Positions 12,650-27,000 of a DNA stretch of 64,000 bases are shown here, in pieces. Both the position numbers and the translations under genes were made by a program. This DNA is from Rhabdornis inornatus (taxonomy: Eukaryota; Chordata; Aves; Passeriformes; Rhabdornithidae): NCBI GenBank assembly GCA_013397075.1, contig VWZS01002363.1, positions 64,406 to 128,405 of the forward strand. Reading direction: 5' to 3'. Positions within the stretch are counted from its first letter, which is position 1; each line of letters begins with the position of its first letter. The notes beneath the pieces were generated by a model, which did not search any database, was not told where the DNA came from, and was given only the letters and a program-made list of their open reading frames with translations.

Positions 12650-14009
12650 TTCATGTCATATTGCTTGTTTCCCTAGTCCATTTGTTTTTGCAGCAATGCA
12701 AACTGTTCTGTTGTTACCTGCATAGAATGTGTTATTTCATGTGGTCCTGTAAAGGAGCTGTAAGGATTATAGGCAGAGCCTCTCACAATTCACTGTAATG
12801 GAAACAAACCCATAGTTTGGTGTATTTATATATCTCCAAACACCTCCCAGCCTTTCCAGTAAGGGTGAGTTAGTGCTGGCATTCTGCAGCTCTTTGTTTT
12901 GTCTCTAAATCAGCCTTTTCCCAGAGAGGGTGGAAGCTGGGAGCTCTCAGGCTGGCACTGTGGCTTCAGGAGCTAGGCAGGAGTACACTGGAATAATTTG
13001 TGCACTCTGGGCACACATTGGGCTGCTGCTTTTGCTGTGGCTTTAGCATGCAGGAGTTTTCGAGCTGGAGCCCAGGGACATGCCCAGATGAGGAGCTGAG
13101 GCAGAGGCACAAGGGGAGATGAAGCCCTGGTGAACTCAGCAGGAATTCTGTCATGGATCCCTCAGAGCATTGCTGTGATGTCTTGGGGTTGTTCCTTCTC
13201 CAGCAGTGACACTGCCTTTGGAGGAAGATAACTATTTTTATGAGGACTTTTATTAAAAGTCAGATGGTTGCTTTCTGTATATTTTAAATTTCAGAGCTTT
13301 GGATTGATCTTTAGCACCCATCAAACACTGTTGTGACACGGTCACATAAAGCCATTCCTGCAGAAAGTCACTCTATCAGGTTTTTTCCCCTCTGGTTCTC
13401 AAGTTACCTTAATGTTTGCTGCTGCTGACAAATGACTTTTTAGCTTGATTTAAATGTATGTTCCTATCTTTGCTGAATCATATAATTGTGACCATACTAC
13501 ATTTAATCAAATCCATTTATTTATTTGAATAATTTCATTTTTATTCTAGTTATTCTTGGTACATGCTTCATAGTACTGAATGCATTTAAGAAAACTAGCA
13601 CTTATTTTGATAGATTTGGAGCTGAAATTTTCTGCCCTACAAGACTGTTCTGTACTTCCCCAAGGAAATGAGCTGTGCTAGTTCTGGGTAATCTGTTTAG
13701 TTCTATGGAGGGCTTTTTCAATATTACAATAGGTTCTACAGATTCTGCTCAAACATTGTTTTATTCATATGGTTGGCTTCCACAAAAATGTTTGTGATGG
13801 ACAGTGACTGTGTATTTCTCAGCACAAATAACTACTGAAAAGCCTGTGTTAAAGAAACCATTTAAACAAAGCAAAACCCAAAAAACCAAAAAAATACACT
13901 TATGAGATTTAAGCTAATAGCTAATAGAACATGTAAGAAAGTGTCACATTCACTGTCACAAACATGAGATTCATATCTCACTTGAATTTGCCCTAGGCTT
14001 CAGTTATTG

Positions 14010-14036
14010 TTTTTTTTTGTTGTTTTTTTTTTTTAA
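14010..14036. repeat. T-rich homopolymer tract
   Basis: Two long T runs separated by GTTG, followed by AATTTA. Confidence 0.85.
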
Positions 14037-17000
14037 TTTAGAGTCAAAACATCTCTTCCTCAACACAGGGTAACAAATGAATTCAGTGCAGGTTTCTTAG
14101 GGTTTTTTCCAGTCTGGATCTGAAGACATCAAAGGACTCCCTGAGCTCCTTGGGCAATGTGTGACCACTGTCTCAGCTTCCTGCTGTGCACCTCTGGAAA
14201 AGTTGCTTCCATCCTCTGGATCACCTCCTCTTAGGATTGGAGCAGGGCAAATTACTCGACTGGGGAATAACCATGAGTAACTCCCAAACATTCCACATAT
14301 GTAATGCTTGAGGATCACAAGATCCCAGTGGTTCCTGACACACAAACCAGTCTGATCAGTGCAACAGGAATAGGCAAAATCTGCCATGAAAAATATGAAA
14401 GAGCTGACCTGAAGAATAGTGTTAAGTGTAATTTCCCCAGGGTGTCTTCCACCATGGCAAAAGACCAAAAAATGGATTAAGAGATAAGCCTGATTGGTTT
14501 TCATTTTTGTAAACAATATGTATTAATTTGTTTATTGTATTGATGGTACTCATAGTTTCTTGTACACTCTTGCATAGATATTTTACACTATTCTTTTAAG
14601 GTCTCATTAAAAAATTCAGCACACGGAAATATATACTGTAATTTGTGAGAGAAGTTCCAGAAAATGTGAATGGAACTCTTTCTGGATGAACATGCATCAT
14701 TAAGGTATCACTTGTACTTTTAAAAAGCTTGTAAAAAACTTAAGAAACATTGTGGCATAAATGAATCTTTGTCATATCCTCATAAAAAAACTACAATGTC
14801 TAAGACGAGTCTGTAACAAGAAGATCTCATAAATGTGTTAGCATGTGGGTTTTCTTACTATTTAATAAAAGCTATCCATGATAATATAAAATGCAAGTTT
14901 TGATATTTCAAGAAGGATTGCAGTAGTTTTGAATGGACAAAACAGGGTTCTGAGAGTGCTTTAGAATGAGACACATTAATTTTTTAAATGAATGTGAGAC
15001 AAAAAGTCTCCTTCCCAAATATCTTTGGCAAGGTCCTGCCAAATGTTCTTCCAGGGGTACTTGAGTACTGCTCTGTAGAAATGGGATCTCCATCACGGAC
15101 AACACTCTGTCTTTTTGCTGAAAGGCACTCTCCAAAATTCTGACTCTTAAGCAGGAGGATATAATGGCCCACATAGATTTTATGAGGATGGACAGCTGCT
15201 TCTGTCAACACAGGGAGAAAGTTCCTCCAGCCACTCAATTTGCACTTGGCAGATCTCCAGCTGGTGCTGTGTGGCATCAACTATGAGGCTGTGCAGGGAT
15301 ATTTATTTTTTACATTCCAGGTTGCTGCCAGGTAGAATAATGAATGAGTCTGCAGTAAAATAAGCACAACATGCCCTTTCATCTGATGATGTATGATGGG
15401 AAGACTGCTGTATCTGTGATGCTAAAAAACTTCTCTGCTGCTTTGCCTGATTCCATCTCGTCTTTGTAGAAGGAAGAAATTAATAAAATTAAAGATGTGG
15501 CTTCATGTTTATTCACCCATCAGTCTTAGCTTCTGCTTGTGAATTTCACACATTCTGTGATTTTTTCCCCCTCTTTTACTCTTATGGAATGATTCTGATC
15601 CTTATGGAATTCCTGATTTAAAGGGAAGTTGTCCTGGAGTGGGGAGGTCATGCTACTGGAAGAAGTCCTTGAGCAGTATGTCAGAATTAGGATGCACCTG
15701 TGCTGCCACCCTGTCCAGCAATGAAACGTTAAGTTTGTGAAATGGCATCACAAAATAGAGCTGGAGATGCAGCTCTCTTAAACCCTGTGTGCACTGGAAG
15801 GTGGTGCTGGTGCAGCTGGAGTTGCAGCAATGCCAATGTCCCTGTCCTTGTCCCCTCCAAGCAGCCAGGCTCCCTGTGCACACACACCCATCCGAGCTGC
15901 CAGCCAGGGCCAGTGCTCTGCAGCACCTCCTCTGCCCGGGGGATCAAATGTTTGCTTTAGAGCAAAGTTCCAAAACTCCAGAACGGTGGCCACGCCTGGA
16001 TTTTGGAGTGGCACATCAGTGAAACAGCAGTTTTGTGACTGGAGGAGTCACACCAGTCTCAGTTTGTACCTGCAGACTGATGCTCATAAAAGCACTGCCC
16101 CAGCACTCCTGTTGCAACTTCCACTTAATATTTCTCAGACAGAAAGTGTCTTATGTGAGGATCTCAGTTACATTATCCTTGATGCATATCTTATTTATGT
16201 GTTGAAAATATGAGATTAGAGATGGTCTTCTGGGGATTACTGATCATTGCTTTAGCTGAGGAAATGAGTTATACTGCTCTGCTCCCTTGCACTATCTATT
16301 TTTTTCTTGCTTCAGGTAGGTTTGGCTGTACCACTCTGTTATTTTAACAGCTTTTGACACTTAAAAAAAATCTTTTTGGTTCAATATTTCATTATTCATA
16401 AAGAGTTGGAAATGCTTTCCTCTTTGGATGAAGAGCCTAGTTGGATATAAAACACTACACTTTGCATTTTGTAGTGTTGTGATAGTAATGCTCTGAATAA
16501 TATGTGGATTATTAGTATGTGGATCATTGGTAGGGTGCAAATTTTACTGCTCCTGTCATGCATTACCTTAAAACTGGGAATAATTCTTTTTTTTTATGGC
16601 AAACCTATTATGAGCTTATATAGTACTACATTTTTAGTCAGCAGCGCTTCAGATGAGGCTCCAGCTCAGAGGTAAGGTAACCAATATTTTCCCAAAGCTT
16701 ATATTGATGCATTTACTTAAAGCTATGGTCACACTAAGAAGCATAATTACAGCCTGCATGCAGACTCTTGATAAGGAAACAGGAAAAATCTATATCAGGA
16801 AGATCAAAGAAGCACTGAAGTTAATTATAAATTAGCACTGAAGTGTAGCCACCAAAGCACTTTAATTATTACTGGAGGTTAAACAAGCCCAGTATGATCT
16901 TGTGTGTTGGTTAAGTTTACACCAGAGTCTTTTCATTGTGCTCATTTACACCTAAGATAACTGAAGGATGAATGACTTCCAGTCTGAAAGAAGACACTGC

Positions 17001-20000
17001 AGATGTCATTTCCACAGGCAAGTTCTAAATTTTTAGATGTTCTTTACGTCATGGTGCCTTCTATAATGGAGGCAATTAGAAAACCCCATTAAAATAAGAT
17101 GTAGGACTGATAAGTAAAACCAAATTTCACTGTTAAAATATTTTTTTCCAAGCTGAAATCAGTAAAGGAGTTAAAACTTTATCATTGATTTAGTTTCAAA
17201 GCCGAAACCTATCAGAGCACAAGTGTCTCTGCAGTTGCAGTTCACTGTTTCTCTTTCCCTGTACCCAAAGTGAGAGCCAGGCTCCAGCCAAGGTCAGGGA
17301 CCTAAATCATGAGACAGATCTTAGCCAAGAGCTGGCATTGCTGGTGATGCCATGTTACCCTCTCTGACATAATCTGGACAGCTCATAAATTAATAAGGAT
17401 GAAAGCCCTTATTTACAGTTCTGTTTTGTAAAAAGAGTCATCCTTTGTCCATAAGCAATGCTGTTACCCACAAAGACCCAGCAGAAAGTTTAATGAATTC
17501 AAGCATTCTGCTTTAGAGCACATCTGGTCAAGAAATAAGTATTTATTTGATAACTTTTCATCACCTGCATTTTTCAAAACATGCTTTCTTTCAATTTAAA
17601 AAGTATAATTTTATACTCATGCTAAATGAATTATTCACAGAGAATAATTTAGTTGATTCATATGAGATTATTTTCTTGCTTATGAATCAGCAAGGAAGTT
17701 ATAATTAGAGCCAGTTGAAAAACTTTTAACAAATCAAAAGGTTATTTACTCTGTTCTCTACCAGTGGTGGTCCATATGATTCAGTATAACTATTGCAGTT
17801 TTTTAAAAACTACAATCATGCACATTCATATAGAAATTTTAGCTCCTTGGTTTATGCCATATCCGCTGTATGTAGCTGGAAAAAAATTATTTTTTTGCAG
17901 CAGTTCTTTATATATTTGAAGGTTGCTATTGTACGTTCTCGAACATGTTTTCTGTAGGTGAAACAATGCCAGATCTTTCAGATTTTCCCCACAGAATGTG
18001 GTCAAATGCTGTCCATTATTCATGCCACTGTCATTTGTCCCCAAGGGATCTACCTGAAGAATATTAATAAAAAACAAATGATGGACTCCAATGACTGCAA
18101 AATGAAAATTGAGAATAGTTATTTCCAGGGTTTTTTTGGGAAAGCTTAACAAAAGTATGTCCCTTAAAACGAAATTTTCATGTGAAAGGGGAAATAAACT
18201 CTCAAATTATACATCTGCAGCAAAGTTGGGGGCTGTCTTCTTCAGCATGAAATCAAGCTGTATAATGAGTAATAGGCTCTTAGAGTCATAATGTAGGATT
18301 GCTGTAAATAGATTTAGAATATTCAGTGGAAATTAGAAACATGAATATATATATAAAAAAACAGCTGAAGCAGAATGTGCTTACTGTTGTGTCATCCTCG
18401 ATCTCTCTTTGGTTCTCTCTTTATCATCCCCCTACTGTCTGAATATTCTGAGACTTGTTTCCTGCCCTGGAAAAGCCAGTTCTGGAAGCACCAGAACACC
18501 CCTGGAATATCGTGGTGGCAGGGAGAAGCTTGGCCAGGGCAGCAGCTCATGGATCCTCAGCTGCAAGGTGGAAGTGGGAGGCTCCATCCTGCTGCTGGAG
18601 GCTTGCTGGAGGCTTGGGAGTGTCTCCATAAACCTTGGTGACAGAATGAGCACTGCTCCCCTGCACCATGGATGGTGGGCTACCTCCATGCATGTGTGCA
18701 AAATGCAGCTGCCACATTACTCTCTGTTGAGGGCTGGCTAGATGGCCTAAAATGTGTTCTTGGGGCTACTACTGAAAATGTATTTTTATCTATTTCTGTA
18801 GAATTAGTTACACACATTTTTAAAAGTATGATAACTCTGCTGTTTGTTTTGATTTCTGTTTCTGGCTGTTGCTGGCAGCAGCAGTGAGTACAAACCTGCC
18901 AAGTGCCCACCTGCTGCTTTTGTGCATCTTTTCCAAAATTATCATTGGCAGGCATCAAACTGCAAAAGTTCTCCAGGTAGGAAAAGGCCATCCACCCCAA
19001 AAGAAACTTGTTTTGAGTACAGCAGATGTGGAAGCTGATGGTTCCTGAAGTGTATGAAGCTGAGTTACCTCCTATTTACACAAACCAGTGACTGCAGCCA
19101 GGTCAGTGGTGGCAGCCCAGAGCCATGACAAAAAGAGAGAATCCCCCAGCAGTGCATCCTTCCCTTCCCCAATCCACAGGGGCCATCCTGAGCAAAACTC
19201 ACAATGCAAGCTGACTTCATCAATATTTCAAGCAGAAAATGTACTGGCATCTGCCTGTCTTTCCATCCCAAGCTAAGATTAATTTGGCTGTGTGTCAGCT
19301 GCTTCACAAAAAATGCTCCAATTTGTGGATTCTTGCATTTGAAAACTAAGCAAAAAAATATCCTGAGGAGTGTTTTTAATCTTCCCCGTGTGCCTCTAAA
19401 TTTCTCTATGTTTTTGATATCCTCAGGCAATATTTGTGTCACTGCTTTCTTTGGGAGGTTTTAGTCTGCATTTTAAGGTGCCTTATGATTATCTCAGCAG
19501 TACAGGTGTGGATTTTTCAAAACAAAAATTGAAATAAGATGTTTCTGAGGCAGAGGATGAGCTGCTTATGGTATTTAAAAACCCTACTGTATCAAGCTCT
19601 TACTGGCTACTGTTTCTGTCCTCTCTATTCCTAAATGCTGTAAATTTTCCAACTCTAAGTAGTGTTTACTGGAGGGATTATTTCAGTCAGATCCTTATCC
19701 ATGTTTCTCTACCCCATGGCAAGCTTTGTGTGCCAGATGCATTGGTTTCATTCTCAACATGCTCCAAGTCTTTCTGCCTGCTTCTCAGGATGACTTGGTA
19801 GATGAAGTTTGTGTGCTTCAGTGATAATCCTGGAATTTATTAGTGGCTTTTTTTTTCCCCTTAAATTATATTTAATCATTTTGTTGGCAACTTTTTTCCT
19901 TTAGCTTTTTTGAAACCTGTTTATAAACAAATTAGGGGGAGCAAATTTTGATGCAAATGGATTAGAGACCTTGGACATAGCTTCAAGTGCATCATATTTG

Positions 20001-20112
20001 AACCAATAAATCCATTTTCTTATTTCCTTCCACATATTAATGAGAAGATGCACAAAGAAATCTGTTGTTTAAAATTTAAATGACTATTCCATTTGTTTTT
20101 CAGTTTGGATTG

Positions 20113-20138
20113 ATTTTTTTTCTTTTTTTTTTTTTTTT
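20113..20138. repeat. T-rich homopolymer tract
   Basis: A near-continuous T run interrupted by one C. Confidence 0.85.
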
Positions 20139-20215
20139 CATTTAAGAAAGCATTTACCTTTTTATAAAAAATCCCTTTGCTCTGAATTTTCCAAGCATGA
20201 ACTAAACTCGATGCA

Positions 20216-20290
20216 GTTTTAGGTAACATAGCATATTTAGTTATGCTATGTTACCTAAAACTAGCATAACTAAATCTGCTATGTTACCTA
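20216..20290. repeat. Compound inverted repeat (cruciform-capable)
   Basis: A perfect 19-bp arm GTTTTAGGTAACATAGCAT (20216-20234) is followed by an 8-bp loop and its exact reverse complement (20243-20261). The next 14 bp (20262-20275) are the reverse complement of 20235-20248, and after a short gap TGCTATGTTACCTA (20277-20290) repeats 20244-20257. The block is therefore built from one short word used three times in alternating orientation. No transposon ends or target duplication are evident. A replication template-switch origin fits the structure. Confidence 0.9.
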
Positions 20291-23200
20291 ACATAGGGAG
20301 ATTAAGCCTTTAAGAATAGCATGTTGTTTTTAAAATTAATTTGTAATTTGTATAATATTTGCTAATGTAGCATGCATTGTATGACATACAAAAAGCACGT
20401 TGCAACTGTCTGGAAAAACTTAAGAGCACCTTATTGACAGATGCACAGCTTGAACCTAAGCTGCCAAATGTACCTGCAATAGCTGCTCAGAATGAGCTGC
20501 TGCTTTTTTTTGTAATTCAGGACATCCTTTATAATTAGACAGGTAAAATCAGTTCTTTTGTTCTACTGTACATGTGATGAAAGCTGATGAGCAAGAAAAA
20601 ACAGCACTTTCTTTGGCAAAAAGGCTTTTAAGGTAATTGCTCAGGAATCTGAAGGGGCTTGGGGAGTGTTTCTTCTCTTTTTAAAGCATGATCTTTCACA
20701 GCAAGATGATTTAAAAGAAACTAGTGTTTGCAAGCAATGATCTAATAGGAGGTTTGGTGGAATTTGAGGCATTATTAGGATGTTTTGTGTTCCCAGAAAG
20801 AATTGACTTGTGTGAATCATAAAGACAAATGCATTTCTTGAAAACAGGCAAGTTTCCTTACACCACTCCAGCCCCATCACTTGCAGGGACCAGAGCATCC
20901 AGTCATGTAATAGAAGCCATTTGCAGAGAGAAATAATTTAATGAGTCCAAAAAAAATTCAGGATCTAGGAGAAAATGAGAACCCCCAAGTTGATACTTTT
21001 GTAAGCTATTTACAAATTGATTAACATGCAGCCCCTTGAAAAAGAAGAGTGTCACTATATTGGCCAGAGTTCTGTGATCACAAGGTTTGCTTGTCACAAG
21101 CTTTCACAGATATTTGGTCCTTGTGGCCTTTGGGAAGGTGCCCTTCCATGGTAACCCTGGTACCCACAGCTTGGCAGCTCCAGAGGTTGGAATGGATGGA
21201 AACCAGAGCAGAGCTGCAGAACTGAGCAGTGTTCAATCCTTAAATGTGGCTTTTCCACTGTGACTGGAGGCTTCCAGGTCAATGTTCCCTGCCACATTTT
21301 AATTCCCTGTCTGAAGGTGGAGTGAGTCTTGAGGGATGGGGGCATTGTGTGTAAATCCTGAGTCAAGAAGGCTGAAAGCTGAAAACAGATTTTATTTATT
21401 TGTTTTTAAAGCTATCAGAGTCAAAGAATTAAAATGAACTTGTGTGTGGCTGACAAGCAGAAAAGCAGGAAAGTAAAAGATGGAATCACAGTGTCTTGGC
21501 CCCATGACTTGCACAAACTCCTGGAGCAGACTGTGTCAAAGCAGATTAATCCAGCAGCTATCAGCCACAGCTGTAAGCAGCACTTGAACAAATGGCACAT
21601 GGGACACTGCCAGCAGGACTCCAGAGCAGGCCCTTCTGTGGGCAGGAATAATAATAAAAGCATCCAATAATTTTTTTTCTGAAAAGAGATTATTCAGGCT
21701 TTTGCTTTCCTTTAAAAGATAAAATAAGTCATGGTTTCTGGGGTCATATTTTGCCTTTTGTTTTGAAACAGAGTGGAGCTTGCCTTACAAATGACATTCA
21801 AACACAGCCCGTTCTCTTTTGTTTGGTTGTTTTTTTGCAGTTTTTTTGTTTTGTTTTGTTTCTTTCTTTATCAGCATTTCCTCTACCTTGTGTTCAGATG
21901 TGCTAAGGGCTGTTCAAAGTGACAGTCAGTTATTAGGCTGCACTTGAAAACTATTTGCTACTTGTCTGTACAAGTCTCTTGCACCCCTCTGCTCCAGGGA
22001 TAAGAATTGTTAGTTTATAAACACTTTGCTGTTTTGAGGTTCATTTCAGAGTACATTTCAGTTTCTACAGCCCTCAGTGCCCTCATTGCTGTGAGATGTA
22101 GAATGACTGACTCTAATGTGCTGGACAGATGAGATCTCAGCTCTGATGAAGAGGAACTCTAATTCACTTTACAAAATCCTGGAGCAGGTGACAGAGAAAG
22201 TTGCTAGGAGTGAAAATCCAGGAAATGGGGAAAGCCTGTGATAATGCCTGGTCTGTGTCTGCCCTTGCCTTGTAAATTTGTGTGTCAGATGTAGGGTGCA
22301 TTGGTAGAGTGAGCATTTTACATGAGTTTTGCATCCCCTGGGGAAGATTTCAAGAGTCATAATTGGAGGCAGCCTGAATAACTATGAATGGGTAATGAGG
22401 AACATCAGAGCAGAATGCATTCAGATGGATTCCCTTCCCAAGCGGGAGGGAGTGAGAAGCACTTTAAAGAACACCAGTGGGGCACTTGCTGCACCCTTTG
22501 GGGCTGCTGATGCTTGTTTCTCCACATCACAAAATCTTAGCAGAGTGGGCAGTGAGAACACTGCTGGAGCTCAAGCTCCAAATCCATCTTTGCCCTGAGA
22601 ATCAAATTTTGTTGTTCATGCCTCTGATATTTAATTTGTCTCACCCCAGATGAAATTTGACCTAGTGCAATAAAGGTTTATGCTTTTCCTACTGTCGTCT
22701 CACACTCGTGGAATCTGAATTGTGGTATAAATGAAATTTTAAGTATTGGAGTGCTGGTTGTTTTTCTAATAGAGGCATGAGAATCCCTGCCTGTCTGTTA
22801 GATTTTGGTCGTTCTGCAGGTACAGTGAACTGTGTGAGTAACAATTCTTTAACCAAATAATAGCCTGGGATTTTAAGGATTCCAGTCCTACACACTTACA
22901 TACTCCATCCACTTCCCTTTAAAACAATCCCTTTGGAAAGGTAAGGCACTTCTTTTACCCCAAATTCCTTTCCAAGGCCGGGAGAAAAGTCAAGTGTCAG
23001 TGTTGAAATAAATTTTAAAATTGTGTGTTTTGTCTGCTTCTTTCGTGGACACAGACAATTTTCTAGTTTTCTGTAGTTTGATTAGTTAAGCATAAATAAT
23101 AGGACAGATTGGCTTTGCTTGGTGTTAGAGGTTCAGTCAGGCCTTAGTGGACAGTATAGTTACGTAGAAATTGGCCTTTGAAGAATTATCTCACAGCTGC

Positions 23201-23655
23201 TAGTGAGATAGATTGAAAAATTCCAAAGTTTACTTGAAATTATTTGAATGTCTCTAGAGTTCATGTAAATAAGATTCTGTTAACCTATAAAATCAGATTT
23301 TTTTAAATTTTGAATTCGAATCAGGTTGGTTCATAGGCAGTGGCTCAGCACATCCTACCTGATCCAATTATAAGATCAAACAGAGAGAGGTAGGCTCTGC
23401 TTCTACTCTGAATACACAAATGTTTCTGCCATTTATGAGAACAAATCCCTGAATTGCTTTTAAGTACTCCAGAAAGCAAAAGCTACTTACTGCAGTTGGC
23501 TACTTTGCACAATTAGAGGATCCTCATCCTAAGCTAATGGCACGTACCTGCCAGCACAAAGTCAATTAACAGCTCTGAAGATATCACAAGATAGCAGTAA
23601 TTTCTGTCACCACGGGGATATTAGTGCACTTCAGAACTGGAGGGGACCTGAAGGA

Positions 23656-24171
23656 ATGTGGCTGTTAATAAATGCCTACATTTCTGTGCATTCAGAGTCA
23701 GTTCTGTGTGGGTTGATGCCACTGCAGCATTGTAGTTGTACATTAATAACTATTAATATTATGTTCCATTGGATGATGCCAGTGCAAATCCAGGAAGATT
23801 ACACTGAGGTGATGAAAGAATCCCTGTTGACTGAGTTTCATGGGGACTTGCTTTTCAAGCATGTAAATGAAGAGGTAGTGCTAGGTTCAGAGCCTTTAGA
23901 TAACTGGAATGCATTGATGTTAACACAGTGGATTACCAAACAGAAACAGCTGGATAATTTCAGTGCAGGGAGCTGGAGACAGGACTCCTTCCCCCTTCTC
24001 CCAGCACAGAAAGAAATTGGTAACTGGTCACAGGATGGCCAAGGAAATGGTTTAGGAGTGAGAACCATGGAGGATGGTGCCAAGGTCAGCAAGGACATTG
24101 CTGGCAGCAGTGATGTCCAGCTTGGGAGGGGAAGTGGCACCTGGCTGAAGGAAGTGTGCAGTGCTCTTTAA
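23656..24171 (+). other. Unrecognised 171-codon open frame
   Basis: Open on the plus strand from an ATG at 23656 to a TAA just before 24172. The middle is mixed charged and hydrophobic (for example VMKESLLTEFHGDLLFK), and the last third is rich in Gly, Ser and Asp. A cysteine-containing hydrophobic start is not a convincing signal peptide. The minus strand is open too at 23838-24140. No family is recognised and no poly(A) signal lies close downstream. It may be a chance frame or part of a long non-coding transcript. Confidence 0.15.
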
Positions 24172-26957
24172 TCTGGATAAAACCTGTGCAAGTCCAAATT
24201 CCCTGTGCAGGGCCCTGCTCCCAGCTGAGCTCACCAGCTGGCCCCTGCCTGCCTCTTCTGAGCCAGGAACCTGCTGGAGGCAGAAAGAGCTGCTTCAAAA
24301 TTGATGTAGGCATGAGGATCGAGAGTGGAAATTTCTATAGGAACTACTGTGAGATCTTAATCCCCTTCCAGGAGAATTCTAACTCTGTCATGAGATGGCT
24401 GTAAGCCACAGGACACAAACCAAAAGAAGAGAGTAGTTCTCAGTGCCACGGGGATCAGTTGTGAGGAACTCAATAGCCTGGTAATTCCTTTCCTGTTCTT
24501 CCTTCGGCGTGTGTGATGTGTCCTTTCAGGCACTGTGGAAAAGCAGCACTGCACTCTGCTGCCTTCTGTTCAGAGAGTCTGAATCACACCAGGAGCTTTC
24601 TGATTAAAATACAGATGGTTGTGTATGTGTCATCTGAGATTGAAACAGAAAAATATAAAATGTGTAGGATATTACAAGTTTTTCTTTGATTAAAGGGCAT
24701 GCATGTCCACATTAATTAAAAACCCAACCACCTACACTTTTATTTTTCTCAAGTGCCATCTTTGCTTTCATTGCTAAGGACACAACAAATCAATCCTAAT
24801 TAGAAACCTGATTGAACAGTCCAAGGAGTAATCAATACTAAACCAAATGTTTCTAATGATGATCTGTCAGTTTTCTTTTCAGGCAGCTGCCAAAGTCATA
24901 TCTTTAATTGCTTCATTTAAATTGATTTCTACAAAGTTCTTTCAGCTGGATTTTAAATCAGCACCTAATGGGGTATCTGGGTCCATCAGAAATTCGTAGC
25001 CTTATTAGTAATTTGAAACTGAAATTTTTAGGGTGACATCTAATGAATTAATGAAAACTATTAGGTAGAAAAAATGTTATTTAAATATTTTTTTAAAAGC
25101 CCCACCACTCTCACCTAAATCCCAAACTCTCTGGGACAGCACTTTTGCTGATATATATCAGCTGGTTTATACCAGCTAAGGATCTTATGCTTGCAGGAGG
25201 AGGCAAATTATGAGTTTCCTTTTTTGTTCTAAATAATTTACACTAACCTGGGAAGAAAAGAGAGTATGAGAAATACTGTAGTATTGAAGAACTGAAAGAA
25301 TGATACTGGATTACCCCAACAGCAGTGGCAGGAAACAGTCAGAACAAAAACCCAGTGCACTGAAAGCTGTGCATTGCCAGGAGAATTCCTTCCAGTTTGA
25401 AGAAAGTTAATTGGAAAATTCCATAAGACTTTTAAATTTTCCATGAAAATATAAATTAATTTTTTAAAATGAGCATTCAACTGAATTTCTTTTCTTAATT
25501 TCTTCGAAGCCAAATGTGTGGCAGACCCTGACATCTCTGTTCTAGATGGTAACAATAAATCAATGTGTTGTGGAACAAAGAAGCAGCAACAACACTCTCT
25601 TCCCCCTCAACCAAAAATCAAGTTCTAAACTTTGGAAATGTTCCTATGTGTATATCCAGTAACAGAATTTAAATCCACACCTGCATATTACATTTGCTGA
25701 AAAAATTTTGGTTAAGTATTTTTAGCATTAAAAATACATCTTCAAGCCTAAAAAAGAACTACTGATGGGCAATCATAATATAATATTTAAATTATAATGT
25801 TTTTTAAAAATGCAATAATTTGTTAGTTTCTTATGTCCAGCATTTTAAGAAGTGGTGAAGTGCTCTTCCAAAGCTCCCATTTGGAAGTTGCTGTTAGAGC
25901 TGTGAGCCTTGCCTTGCTGCAGCCACAGTGCAATTCATTGAACTTACCCAGGTCTCATTTCTGTTTCTGTTTGAATCATAAGCCATTGCATTTTTCAGTG
26001 TCATAGGAGAGGATTATTTCCTTACACTGCCAAGATCTTGTTCCTGTCCTCTATTACATGAATTTAATCAAACAATTTAACTATTTCATCAAGTAAATCA
26101 AAGTAACATTTTAAAGAACAGGGATCATCCATAAAAAGGTACAAAAGTATTAAGCTAGCTTTAAATTATGTAGGACCCTGCTGTTAGTGACTGTAATTTA
26201 CAGACTAAATCCTTCTGCCAATTTTAAATCTGCAATTTAAACCAGTCTCCTTCATTCCCTAAGGCTCTTGTGAGGGAAGCAAATAGCATGTTGATAGCAG
26301 CTATTATTCCCAAAATGTCCTAACACTGATGTTGAGATGATCCGTAAGATGCTGCTCCTGTCTAAAATGGGATTCAGATAACAATGACCCTTTCTTGAGT
26401 TTTTTTGCTACCGTGTGGGATTTTATTAATGTGATATTCCTGTTCTTCAGTTAAAACCATGAAAGAGACCTGGATTTGTTACATGGATTAGATATTTCTG
26501 ACTGGATTTGTTTATAGTGTGAGTTTCCCTAGAGGACAGCCGGTGAAAAGTTACACAGGGACCTTAACTGATTACATCTTTAATCTTGGCAAAAATACAG
26601 TGAGTTTTATAAAATAACTTATTAAATATGAAATATAAGGACAAAACAAAAAAAACAAATAAGATTTTTTAAAAATAAAGCCCTTCCTCGAGGGACAGGG
26701 AGGATGAAAGTCCACAAAGCTTTCAATGTGCTTTGAGCAAATGGAAAAAAAGAGATTAATAAGTCATATATGTTGATAGTAATGGAGATGTGCTTGACAT
26801 CTGGAAAGAAAGAGTGGAAAATGCCCAAAATTATGCTGCTACATCAGGCAAAATCTCTGTACAGGGAAAATAAATTGGTCTCCTAGTGAAAAATGTATAT
26901 AATTTTGGAAAACGACTTTGCATTCATTTAATAGCCCTGTAGCTTATGTGCAGTAAA

Positions 26958-27000
26958 ACCAAACCAAACAAAAAAAAAAAAAAAACAAAACCAAAAAACC
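26958..27000. repeat. A-rich low-complexity tract
   Basis: CCAAACCAAACA followed by sixteen A residues and further CAAAACC units. Confidence 0.85.

Larger units (their letters stand above)
12650..20215. other. Non-coding stretch
   Basis: Unique sequence with homopolymer tracts at 14010-14036 and 20113-20138 and an AT-rich, repeat-free block at 17540-17720. Short open frames on both strands (for example around 15650-16210 and 18375-18740) overlap each other and carry no recognisable domain. No RNA gene is seen. Confidence 0.5.
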
